Origin: Idiomarina baltica OS145
Lineage (GTDB): Bacteria > Pseudomonadota > Gammaproteobacteria > Enterobacterales > Alteromonadaceae
Direction: 5' to 3'
DNA: 64,000 bases
Assembly: GCF_000152885.1 (NCBI RefSeq)
Contig: NZ_CH672404.1
Location: forward strand, 139,229-203,228
In this document: positions 16,436 through 25,129 of the stretch, one piece after another
How positions within the stretch are numbered: the first letter of the stretch is position 1
Layout of the letters: each line of letters starts with the position of its first letter
Program-made: the position numbers and the translations under genes
Notes under the pieces: generated by a model
The model's database searches: none
Told to the model about the DNA's origin: nothing
Seen by the model: the letters and a program-made list of their open reading frames with translations, nothing else

Positions 16436-17344
16436 CGTTGCGATTTCGGTGCGGGCGCGGCCGGCGGCTTTGGCGCGGTAGAGGGCGTGGTCGGCGTGAC
16501 GCATGATTTGGTTAATGTCTGGTGATTGTGTGTTGGTTGTGGCAATGCCGACGCTTGCGGTACAACTGAGGGTGGCATCGAAGTAATTTAATGTGATGTC
16601 TGAAATAAGCGCTTGCACCTGGTGGGCAACAGCGACGAGTGCATCTTGTGAAGCTCCGGTTACCGCGATGGTAAATTCCTCGCCCCCGGTTCGGGCAACA
16701 ACGCTATTTTTATTATTTAGACTACGCAGCGCTTTACCAATTGCGGAAAGCAATTTATCGCCAGCTTCGTGACCAAAGCGATCGTTGATCAATTTAAAAT
16801 GATCGATATCCAATAAGATAATCGCAAAATAAGCGGTTTGTACTCTTAACTTTATCAATTCATCGACATAGCGAAAAAATGCACGTCGATTATACAAGCC
16901 AGTCAGACTGTCTGTTTCGGCCAGGGTTGTCAGTTCTTTTTGAGCGCGCTGCAAAGCCTCTTCGGCTTTCTTACGTTCGCTAATATCGGTCGCCACCTCG
17001 AGTCTAACCAAGCGGCCGTCATGCCACTCAATTAATCTATCGCGGCACTGGTACCAGCATTGACTACGTGTGTTTTTAAACTCCCAGACTAGCACATCAC
17101 CATTGGCGGGTAGCTTTGCGTTTGTGCAAAAATCGCACGGACGTGTCTGATTTTTTTGCAAGACCGCATAGCAGGGTAAATGAGCAATATCTGAGAAGTT
17201 ATCGGCATGAGCGATATGACGCAGTGCGTAGGTGTTCATGAACAACAATTCGTGCGTATCCGTATCAGCCACGTATACGACAGCGTCTAAGTTGTTCAGT
17301 ATATTTTCGAAATCGGCAGGTTTTATTTGCCGTTCTTCATGCAT
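16433..17344 (-). CDS. PAS-GGDEF diguanylate cyclase
   Basis: 303 residues from ATG 17344, which follows AGGAGCAGGT; the frame upstream is REP sequence. A PAS-type sensor (about 10-125) contains several Cys residues (CYAV, CDFC, CWYQC) that could bind a metal or respond to redox. A coiled linker follows (SERKKAEEALQRAQKEL). The GGDEF domain has DSLTGLYNRR, DIDHFKLINDRFGHEAGD and the active-site loop GGEEF, so it should make cyclic di-GMP. No RxxD inhibitory site precedes GGEEF. The stop codon is the right foot of the REPIN shared with the EAL gene. Confidence 0.9.
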   Translation of the reverse strand: MHEERQIKPADFENILNNLDAVVYVADTDTHELLFMNTYALRHIAHADNFSDIAHLPCYAVLQKNQTRPCDFCTNAKLPANGDVLVWEFKNTRSQCWYQCRDRLIEWHDGRLVRLEVATDISERKKAEEALQRAQKELTTLAETDSLTGLYNRRAFFRYVDELIKLRVQTAYFAIILLDIDHFKLINDRFGHEAGDKLLSAIGKALRSLNNKNSVVARTGGEEFTIAVTGASQDALVAVAHQVQALISDITLNYFDATLSCTASVGIATTNTQSPDINQIMRHADHALYRAKAAGRARTEIAT

Positions 17345-17390
17345 ACCTGCTCCTATGGCCCCGTGCGTTTTGGGTGGATACCGCCACCAT

Positions 17391-17840
17391 CGTAGGTCGC
17401 GCCTTTGGCGCGACATGTGGATCTTTCCGTGCGCCAAAGGCGCACGCTACGTCGGTGTGGTGGATACCACCGCCACCGTAGGTCGCGCATTATGCGCGAC
17501 GTCAGATTTGCCCCGTGCGCCGATGGTGGATACCGCCACCATCGTAGGTCGCGCCTTTGGCGCGACATGTGGATCTTTCCGTGCGCAAAATGCGCACGCT
17601 ACGCCGGTGTGGTGGATACCGCCGCCACCGTAGGTCGCGCATTATGCGCGACATCAGATTTGCCCCGTGCGCCGATGGTGGATACCGCCACCATCGTAGG
17701 TCGCGCCTTTGGCGCGACATGTGGATCTTTCCGTGCGCAAAATGCGCACGCTACGCCGGTGTGGGTGGATACCGCCGGCACCGTAGGTCGCGCCTTTGGC
17801 GCGACATCAAATTTGCCCCGTGCGCAAAATGCGCACGCTA
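17391..17840. repeat. REP-like array 7 with a 152-bp higher-order period
   Basis: A hairpins start at 17396, 17482, 17548, 17634, 17700 and 17787. Full B hairpins start at 17428, 17580, 17732 and 17819. The series 17396, 17548, 17700 (and B 17428, 17580, 17732) repeats every 152 bp. Each 152-bp unit contains one A-B pair, a linker, then an A followed by a B cut to CCCCGTGCGCCGATGGTGG. The last foot is the csrA stop codon. Confidence 0.92.
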
Positions 17841-18005
17841 CGTCGTGTTTTTTATTTCATGGTACACTTCTTCGCGGTGAACGGGCACTTCTTTCGGTGC
17901 TTCGATGCCCAATGTGACCTGCCTTTCTGTCGCGTTAACCACAATAATTTTGATTTCGTCATTGATAATCAGTGATTCACCAATTTTTCGGCTTAATATC
18001 AGCAT
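17838..18005 (-). CDS. csrA: CsrA/RsmA-family RNA-binding regulator (55 aa)
   Basis: A 55-residue frame with ATG at 18003-18005 and AGGTGG 4 bp upstream starts [18 protein letters not shown]. The CsrA core is present: L4 and R6, then [20 protein letters not shown] with the RNA-contacting Arg in HRE. CsrA dimers bind GGA motifs near ribosome-binding sites and control carbon flux, motility and biofilm. It is shorter than the usual 60-65 residues because it ends at ACG-TAG, where the TAG is the foot of a REP B hairpin. The tail is normally variable, so function is likely retained. It is probably an accessory copy, as no alaS or tRNA-Ser is nearby. Confidence 0.93.
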   Translation of the reverse strand: MLILSRKIGESLIINDEIKIIVVNATERQVTLGIEAPKEVPVHREEVYHEIKNTT

Positions 18006-18266
18006 AGCCACCTAAAAGTTGAATGATTGTTTTATCACTATATGCAAGATCACGATATAAGTTTACGACTATATGAGTAAAAAGCGGTTAATGTGTCAAC
18101 TGACGTCAAACAACGCCTAACAGTAAACTACGAGGTATGTTTCATCAAAGTCACACGACTAAATGTTGATTTAACCCGACAAAAACAGGTGCGAAAAATA
18201 CGGTTTCGGTTTATAAAATAAAAATTAGGCACTGATGCCGTGTTTGTAATGAGATTTTTGAATTGA

Positions 18267-18722
18267 AGCCATACCAATTTACTCGCAGCGGGTTACGCAC
18301 GCTTAAATCCTTTATCGATAAAGGTACTGGCAGCGGCTGAACTAGAGCAAGCACCGGTTAAGTCGGATCGATCTCAAGGTCGTTTGCTGGTGGTCGAAGA
18401 TGAGGACTTGCTACTTGAAACAACGGCTAAAACATTAATGCGTTTCGGCCATGAAGTCGCGACTGCTCGGGATGGTCAAGAAGCACTGGCTATCCTCGCA
18501 GAGGACGATCAGTTCGATGTAGTGTTTTCCGACGTGGTGATGCCCGGTGGGGTCTCTGGTTTTGATTTGAAGCGCCATTGTGATACCCACTATCCGCACC
18601 TAATAGTGTTGTTAACCAGTGGCTATAACGACTTTTCGAACCGTGAAGCGGTCGATGTTCTGACCAAGCCTTACACCCATGATCAGCTCATTCAGCTGAT
18701 TAATAGGCATTTACTAAGTTAA
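18267..18722 (+). pseudogene. Receiver-domain remnant of a hybrid histidine kinase
   Basis: The frame is open from 18267 but offers only TTG 18384 as a start, without a ribosome-binding site. From residue GRLLVVEDEDLLLET it is a complete receiver: Asp in VVFSDVVMPGG, Thr/Ser in LLTSGYN and Lys in LTKPYT. The G-x-S-G-F-D-L and L-L-T-S-G-Y wording is typical of receivers at the C-terminus of PAS hybrid kinases. The preceding residues (ELEQAPVKSDRSQGR) look like an interdomain linker, but no kinase domain lies upstream. A stand-alone receiver is the alternative reading. Confidence 0.6.
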
Positions 18723-20201
18723 TAGACCCGTGAGTGGTTGGGGTTTCAGTGCAAGCAGCATGGTCTGAATATGGGCGATACTGCTCGCATTAAAGGTCTC
18801 AGCCTCAACCTGTAGCAGTCCCGCTGAAGCACTGTTGAATGCAAAAACGCGCTGACAAATGTCGGCAATGTCTACATGTGACGCCCGATGTTGGAGTGTG
18901 AGTAAAACCGCTTTGTCCGATAAGCGCGTGAGCGTATCCCAAGGACGAATACGTTGACTTAACGCTTCCATGGAGCTGATTTCAGCGCCTGGGTGCGCAA
19001 ACGTAACGCGAATCAGCGTCACGTTAAGATTCAGATCACGAGCGATATCCGTGATGCGATTAAGTCGTTTGAATGAAAATGCCAAGCTGGTTTGTTCACT
19101 TTCTCGCGGAATTAATGAGTGGGCTATGTCAAATTCTACAAGCCGAGCTAGCTGTGACAGGGTGCGGTACTCTCGCTGACTCAGTTGATGCGGTTGCGAA
19201 TTCATCACGCAAACGGACCCAATAAATAGATTGTTGGCACTCCAAAAAGGAAAGCCAGCGTAAAAGCGTACCCGCTCACGCATGGATGATAGCATTCCTT
19301 TAGTCACCTCGGGGAGTTGCTTTAAGTCTTCAAATACAGTGATATCGTTATTGTTCATCACATGTAGACACAGACTATTTTCAACCGCAACGCACTCAAC
19401 ATTAAGGCCAATAGGGGCTTTTAAATAGACCGTGCTTTTCTCGAGTAACGACACGAGCACGATTTCAAACCCCAGAAATTCATGAATAAACTCGGTGACA
19501 TAACCAAATCGCACTGAGTCATTGGCTGCGAGTGTATCAAACACACGGGTTCGCCGCGCTGTTTCATTGCTGAGTTTGCGCAGGTACCAATGCTCGGCTT
19601 GGGCGGCTGACATGGGTTTAGCGTGATAGAATCCCTGTACCTGTTGGCATCCGAGTGATTTCAGCTTATCAATGGTTTCATAGTCTTCTGCCCCTTCCGC
19701 GACGACTTGTAAATTGAGCGATTGTGCGAGCTCAATCGTTGTGCGCGTAATCTGGTGAGATTCATGGGACTGCGTTAGGGTATTGATAATACCGACAGAT
19801 TAATCGCCATGGTGATCGACGAGTTACCACTGACTGACTGTAATCGAGCTAACCAAGCGAGTGATTCGCGTATCGTATAATAGGTCAGGGTATCGATGAC
19901 ACCCGTTGCTTCAGCTTTGGGTATAAACAGGTCCGGTGGTATTAATCCGTAATCGGGTCGCTCCCAACGCAATAGACACTCAAAACCGACCACTTCATCG
20001 GTGATGAGGTTCAACTTGGGTTGATATACACAGTAAAATTGATGTCGTGAGAGTGCGAACTTGATGTCGACGGCATCAAATTGAGCTGCGCGGTTGCCTG
20101 ATGGGATTATCAGGTCGGTTTGACGACGCTTAAGCTCAAGCATCGCCAATAAAGACTTGGTCATCAAGAATCAATACGCGGTCCGTTAGTGCGTGAGACA
20201 T
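18714..20201 (-). pseudogene. REC-EAL-GAF regulator paralogue with deletions and frameshifts
   Basis: The start ATG 20201 gives MSHALTDRVLILDDQVFIGDA and then a stop: the beginning of a receiver, most of which is gone. The EAL start is in another frame (FYCVYQPKLNLITDEVVGFECLLRWERP, to INLSVLS) and breaks near 19795. The EAL end resumes in a third frame (TIELAQSLNLQVVAEGAEDYE, GFYHAKPM) and runs through an intact GAF-like half to 18714. Compared with the gene at 14315-16381, the central EAL motifs (EITES, DDFGTGYSS, KIDK) are missing. Domain order and wording show it is a decayed paralogue. Confidence 0.85.
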
Positions 20202-20280
20202 AGCCACATAAACTCCCTATTCAGATAATCTGATAATAGAGCGGGCTTTGCCTTTACGGTATTCGTGAAAATACCGATTT

Positions 20281-20898
20281 TTAGTCGTGCGTTTCGGCTA
20301 GAGCGAAGTACTGGGCCAAGGTCGCCACTGAGTTAATGTCGAGTTTAGTAAAAATATTCGACTTATGGGCCTCTGCGGTACGCGGACTGATAAAAAGCGT
20401 GTCAGCGACTTTTTGTGCTGAGAACCCCTGGGCGGCCAGTTTGGCCACATCGCGTTCGCGTTTGGAGAGCTTACTTATCTGTTCTGTTGCCTCTTTGACA
20501 CGTTGACGCTGTACTTGGGTCGCCGAAAAAGCATCAATGGCTTGTTGTACCGTCTTGATGAGGGTGGTTATAGATACCGGGTTTTGTAATAACGTATACG
20601 CGCCCTGGGTCAGTGCTTGTACGGTATGGGGAACATCTGCCGTGCCCGAATACACAATAATCGGCAAGCTCATACCGAGTTTGGCTAAACGGCTTTGTAC
20701 TTCCAGCCCATGCATATCGGGTAGGCTTAAATCCAATACTAATGCCGAATGCTCTGCCAACGTGTGCTGCTCCAAGTGCGTAAGGTATTCGTTTGCCGTC
20801 GAAAAACATGCAACGGCATAATCTTGCTGTTCAAAAGCCAACATCAATGACTCTTGAATGAGCTCATCATCGTCCACGATGTACACGGTCTGCTGCAT
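20281..20898 (-). CDS. FixJ/NarL-type response regulator (REC + LuxR HTH)
   Basis: 205 residues. The receiver (1-120) starts QTVYIVDDDELIQES with the acceptor Asp in ALVLDLSLPDMHG. The DNA-binding domain (about 135-200) has the LuxR signature ISKLSKRERDVAKLAAQGFSAQKVADTLFISPRTAEAHKSNIFTKL. The conserved receiver Lys is missing: the usual L-x-K-P reads LLQNPVS, so signalling may be atypical or phosphorylation-independent. No kinase is adjacent; the neighbour downstream is the decayed EAL gene. Confidence 0.88.
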   Translation of the reverse strand: MQQTVYIVDDDELIQESLMLAFEQQDYAVACFSTANEYLTHLEQHTLAEHSALVLDLSLPDMHGLEVQSRLAKLGMSLPIIVYSGTADVPHTVQALTQGAYTLLQNPVSITTLIKTVQQAIDAFSATQVQRQRVKEATEQISKLSKRERDVAKLAAQGFSAQKVADTLFISPRTAEAHKSNIFTKLDINSVATLAQYFALAETHD

Positions 20899-21041
20899 GA
20901 TTAATTGCAGGTGTTCGACATATTTTTAGCAAGTATACAACATCGATGCAACATCCCCTAAAGATTTTAAAAAATAGGTATTTTCATGAGTAGGACAAGT
21001 ACACTGTGCTATTGCCTAGCATACGAAATGGGGCAAATCCT

Positions 21042-22061
21042 ATGATGATTAGACGCATTCTATTTTTAGTGGTTTTAAGTGGTGGTATCACTGCGGTGAT
21101 TATTACTGCGCCGTTAACTTCGGCATTGGTTCTCATGCTGGCAGGGGTCGCGTTGGTGTCACTCTTTTGGCTGATGGAACAGGACAGTATCAACCGCTTG
21201 CAGCACGTTGAGCGAATAAAGCAACTGCAAGAAGAGAACCAGGCTTTAAGGGCGGTTCAAATCAGTGACGATGCACTTAAAGGTTATGAGACTGGATTGT
21301 CAGAAGCGTTGGGCTACATGCTGAGTACGCTCGAGGCCTGTCAGACGGATATTGACACTTCAGGTAACTCGTTAAGCGCAAACTTTGCACAAAAACATCA
21401 GCTTTTATCTGATGTTTCTGACTCTATTGATGAATCGTCGGTCAACGATAGGCATCAAACCATTACGCAAGTATTGCGCGGATTATCCAGTGCGTTTAGC
21501 GATCTTTGGCACAAGCTTGAACAGGCTTCACAGCACGAACATCAGGTCATTGACGCACTCGCGGGGATCGATAGTCGGCTTGCCTCTTTATCGAGCTCAT
21601 CCTCCGAAGTGACCAAAATTGCTGAGCAAATTAATCTCTTGGCGCTTAATGTAGCCATTGAAGCGGCACGCGCGGGCGATGCCAGACGTGGCTTCTCGGT
21701 TGTCGCTGATGAAGTGCGCGTTTTGGCGAACCGCTCGGCACAAGTGGGTGAGAGTATCGACCACTCGGTATCTGAGTTTTCGAGCACGATATATAGCCTG
21801 AGCTCGATGGTGCGTGCTGAATTTGCCGCCGCGCGAGACAGTCGCGAACTGCTGAAAGCCAAATTGGAAGGGTTGTTGACGGATGTAAAAAGCGGCCTTA
21901 CCAGCATGGATAATGACACACAGGTGTTATTGGATTGCCAGAGTCAAATCGATAGTACTATTGCCGATGTCACATACCACTTGCAGTTTCAGGATCGCGT
22001 GAGCCAGATCCTCGCTCATTTTAACCAGCTTTCAAGGGCTACGAGCGACAGACAGTATTAA
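21042..22061 (+). CDS. Chemotaxis-type membrane signalling protein (short MCP)
   Basis: About 339 residues from ATG 21042, which has GGGG upstream; GTG 21006 is an alternative. Two hydrophobic helices lie at the N-terminus ([17 protein letters not shown] and [19 protein letters not shown]) with hardly any periplasmic loop, so it probably senses inside the membrane or cytoplasm. A coiled coil follows, then the methyl-accepting hairpin tip [35 protein letters not shown]. It ends [26 protein letters not shown]. It heads a rightward chemotaxis cluster without cheA. The end may have been altered by a deletion that also removed the start of the next gene. Confidence 0.82.
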   Translation: MMIRRILFLVVLSGGITAVIITAPLTSALVLMLAGVALVSLFWLMEQDSINRLQHVERIKQLQEENQALRAVQISDDALKGYETGLSEALGYMLSTLEACQTDIDTSGNSLSANFAQKHQLLSDVSDSIDESSVNDRHQTITQVLRGLSSAFSDLWHKLEQASQHEHQVIDALAGIDSRLASLSSSSSEVTKIAEQINLLALNVAIEAARAGDARRGFSVVADEVRVLANRSAQVGESIDHSVSEFSSTIYSLSSMVRAEFAAARDSRELLKAKLEGLLTDVKSGLTSMDNDTQVLLDCQSQIDSTIADVTYHLQFQDRVSQILAHFNQLSRATSDRQY

Positions 22062-22068
22062 CAGCTCA

Positions 22069-23796
22069 ATGACCCGTCTGGTTAATGGGCCGGCCGAGCA
22101 AGCGCGAAAGTCGGCGCGCCTAGAGCGGGATATGCAAGAGCTTGCGAGTCTTGCCAAAAGCTTTATTTTGGAACGCAACGCAACGGCGATGCAGCAGCTC
22201 AAAAGTGATATTTTGACCAAAGCCGCAAGTATGGAGCAGCGAGCTGCAAGTATAAAACCATTGTTGTCTGCAGAGGAGCTCAATGAATTCACTGTGATTG
22301 AGCAGAGTATCACTCGTTACCGCGCGATTGTCGATCAAGTCATGTCGCTTTCTCTGCTTAACTCGAACGTGCGTGCGCGCTCCATTTCCAATGAACAAAT
22401 CAGTCCTTTAGTCGATGAGTTACAAGGTGGTATTAGCCAACTCAACCTCACACTTGAGCAACAACGGGTGCTGTTAGTGAAGCTGGGCGATATTCAGGCG
22501 CTTCAGAAAGAGGTGATCTTGGCACAACAACAATCGACCATGGTTCGTCTGCAAAACCGTATTGATGATAACTTGCAACAAATCATGATGTTGCTTCGCT
22601 CGCTCCCAGAGAGTGCGGCGGTCAAGCAATACTCGGATAAACTGAACGGCCTGGAAGCTCACTTACAACAGTTAGCCACAACTAGCCAAGAAAACGGCAA
22701 TAACCGTGCCTTTGATTTATTGACAGGCGAGGGCGCGCAGATACTTGCTGAGGCACAGACTCAATTAGCACAGTTAGTAACCAGTAGTAACGATAAGATG
22801 ACGCGTGCGGTAGCACAGACGGATGCTGATTATCAGCAAACCCGGGCGGTATTACTCACGTCGGTCATTATTGCCATTATTCTGGGTGTGATCGCGGCTG
22901 CAATTGTGGTTCTGCGTGTTAACGAGGTCAGCCGAATCGCACAAATTATTGGCAACGGTAACCTTAATCAGAACTTTTCTAATGCAGCGAGTGACTCCGA
23001 CATTTATGGCGTGCTTCGTAATATGAACCACCGCTTGCGCGGTATTGTTGGTGAAGTGAAAGAGTCGGCGGGTAACGTGTCGTCGGGTTCGATTCAGTTA
23101 TCAAGTACTAGCCAGCAAGTGGCGCAGGGGGCAACTGAGTAGGCTGCTTCACTGGAAGAGATATCGTCTTCGATGGAGCAAATGACCGCGAATATTGGTC
23201 ATAGCGCCGACAATGCTAAGCAAACTGAGCAAATCGCGCGCCAAACAAATCTCTTGGCATTAAACGCGGCGATTGAAGCTGCACGTGCTGGCGAACACGG
23301 CAAAGGTTTTACGGTTGTGGCGGCCGAGGTGCGTAAGTTGGCCGAGCGGAGCCAGGTTGCGGCAGGTGAGATCGTGGAAGAATCACGCAATAGCTTGGAA
23401 GTGTCCGAACGTGCCGGTGAGATGTTAACTGCGTTAGTCCCTAATATCACTAAAACCTCGGATCTGATTCAAGACATTAGCGCTTCGGCACTCGAGCAAG
23501 ACAAGGGCGCTAGCGAAATCAATAAAGCCCTGCAGCAGTTGGATGAAGTGGTACAACAGTCGGCGGCTGCGGCAGAAGAGCTGTCTGCGCAAGCTGAGCA
23601 AATGAACTCAGCGATGGAGTTCTTTGTTGTTGACGAACAAGCTCGTGGTCAACACGCGGTCGCAAAAAAGCAACCGAGCGCGAGTAAAAAGGCAAATTCG
23701 ACGGGGAGTAAAAAGTCTGCTGCTGAGCCGCGTGCGAAGCAAGAGCCTGGGTTTGCCATTGACTTAAGCGACGACACCGAGTTTGTGCGTTATTAA
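22069..23796 (+). pseudogene. Methyl-accepting chemotaxis protein, 5'-truncated and with an in-frame TAG
   Basis: Two open frames in the same reading frame (22069-23142 and the following segment to 23796) are separated only by TAG 23140-23142. The junction reads [23 protein letters not shown], where MCPs have Gln, so one C-to-T change (CAG to TAG) explains it. The periplasmic helical domain, one membrane helix (VIIAIILGVIAAAIVVL), a HAMP region and the signalling tip [22 protein letters not shown] are present. The first membrane helix is missing. In-frame sequence upstream of 22069 runs into the tail of the previous gene, consistent with a deletion between two receptors. Confidence 0.85.
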
Positions 23797-23807
23797 TGGG
23801 AGGCAAT

Positions 23808-24320
23808 ATGTCTGCAGTGAAACAGATTCTCTCATTTATCCTGCATGAAGAGCATTTTGGTTTGACGATAAGTCATATTCAGGAAGTACTGGAGTACCGT
23901 CGTGTTACGGCGGTACCGCGTACACCGGCGTTTTTATTGGGCGTTACCAATTTGCGTGGACAAGTGGTGCCGGTGGTTGATCTGCGCGCTTTGTTTGGTC
24001 TGGAGCAACAGCCGCTGACCATTGATAGTTGTATCATCATTGTGGATATCGCGTTGGGAGACGAGCAGGTGGCTGTTGGTCTACTCGCGGATCGGGTGTG
24101 TGAAGTCATGGAAATTGATGAGGCGTGTTTGAACAAGCCGCCGCGTTTAGGCAATCAGATTAATACGGATTATATCGAGGCGATCGCGCGGCAAGAGGAT
24201 GACTTTATTATTCTTCTTGATTTAGCGCGCGTATTTTCGGGTGATGAGATTAGTGCGGTCACGCAAGCCGTGCAGTTGATGGGAGCGGGCGTGGATGAGT
24301 CTAGCGAAGTCGACAGCTGA
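23808..24320 (+). CDS. cheW: Chemotaxis coupling protein CheW
   Basis: 170 residues from ATG 23808 with GGGAGG 5 bp upstream. CheW links receptors to the kinase CheA in arrays at the membrane. It shows the usual pattern: FGLTISHIQEVLEYRRVTAVPRTPAFLLGVTNLRGQVVPVVDLRALFGL, then LADRVCEVMEID and a final DDFIILLDLARVF. It starts 12 bp after the broken MCP and overlaps cheR by 26 bp, so it is part of one transcript. Confidence 0.95.
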   Translation: MSAVKQILSFILHEEHFGLTISHIQEVLEYRRVTAVPRTPAFLLGVTNLRGQVVPVVDLRALFGLEQQPLTIDSCIIIVDIALGDEQVAVGLLADRVCEVMEIDEACLNKPPRLGNQINTDYIEAIARQEDDFIILLDLARVFSGDEISAVTQAVQLMGAGVDESSEVDS

Positions 24321-25129
24321 TACGTTGACACCGACCGCACATCAAAAGCTGGCGCGTTTTATTGATACACAGGTGGGTATTCAATTACCGGCCCATAAAA
24401 AGAGCTTGATCGAAGCGCGTCTTAGAAAACTTCAAGCACGCAGTGAGGCGCAGTCTGAGTGATTATATCGATTATGTGACTGAACGTGGCACACAGGATG
24501 ACGTGCTGAGTATGATTGATGCATTGACCACCAATAAAACGGACTTTTTTCGTGAACCCGCGCACTTCAAAGTGCTGACGGATCAGCTTCCGCGACTGGT
24601 GCAAAAGGGACGACCCTTGCGTATTTGGAGTGCCGGCTGCTCCTCTGGCGAAGAGCCGTACACCATTGCAATGGTGATGGAGGAGTTTGCTCGCCAGCAT
24701 GGTGATGTGGACTATCAAATTACCGCAACGGATATCTCGAAAGAGTGTTTGTTTAAAGCCCAGCGGGGGATTTATCCAAGTGCGCGAATAGAGCCCGTAT
24801 CGGAGACATTACGCAAGCGTTACTTACTTCGCAGCAAAGATTCGAGCAAGCAACTTATTAAGGTGTCGGACGCGCTGCGACGTCGAGTTAGCTTTAGTGA
24901 CTTTAACTTTATTACGGGTGATTTTAGTCAATTTAAACTCTTTGACGTGATTTTTTGTCGCAACGTGATGATTTACTTTGACGCGGCACAGCGCGCTCGG
25001 TTGCTCAACCTATTTCGTCAACAACTGGTCATGGGAGGCGTGTTCTTTCTTGGTTTATCGGAGGGGATATCCGCTGAGCGCAACCAATTTGAGCAGTTAA
25101 GCCCCAGTGCTTATAAGCGAGTTATTTAA
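24295..25129 (+). pseudogene. cheR: Chemotaxis methyltransferase CheR, frameshifted by a 10-bp duplication
   Basis: From ATG 24295 the first frame encodes the N-terminal helical domain (HQKLARFIDTQVGIQLPAHK, then ARLRKLQARSEAQSE) and stops at about 24462. The second frame takes over with SLSDYIDYVTERG and continues with the SAM-binding core IWSAGCSSGEEPYTIAM, FFREPAHF, DVIFCRNVMIYFD and FLGLSEG. The sequence CGCAGTGAGGCGCAGTCTGA contains CGCAGT twice, and removing 10 bp (GAGGCGCAGT) restores QARSLSDYIDY exactly. So an intact CheR was broken by one small duplication. It overlaps cheW at the start and the cheB ATG by 1 bp at the end. A sequencing error is a possible alternative. Confidence 0.88.

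Noticed and set aside
3381..17840. Repeat arrays resembling a CRISPR
   Set aside because: Spacers are not unique: the linkers within an array are near-identical. The repeats are two alternating palindromes, and no cas gene is present.
20255..20275. CGGTATT/AATACCG hairpin downstream of the FixJ-type regulator
   Set aside because: The T-run is on the plus strand, which has no gene ending there; on the regulator's own strand no U-tract follows.
20534..20821. Opposite- and alternate-frame ORFs inside the response regulator and similar ORFs inside the MCPs, dabA and dgt
   Set aside because: They overlap strongly recognised genes, have no start signals and show no family motifs.
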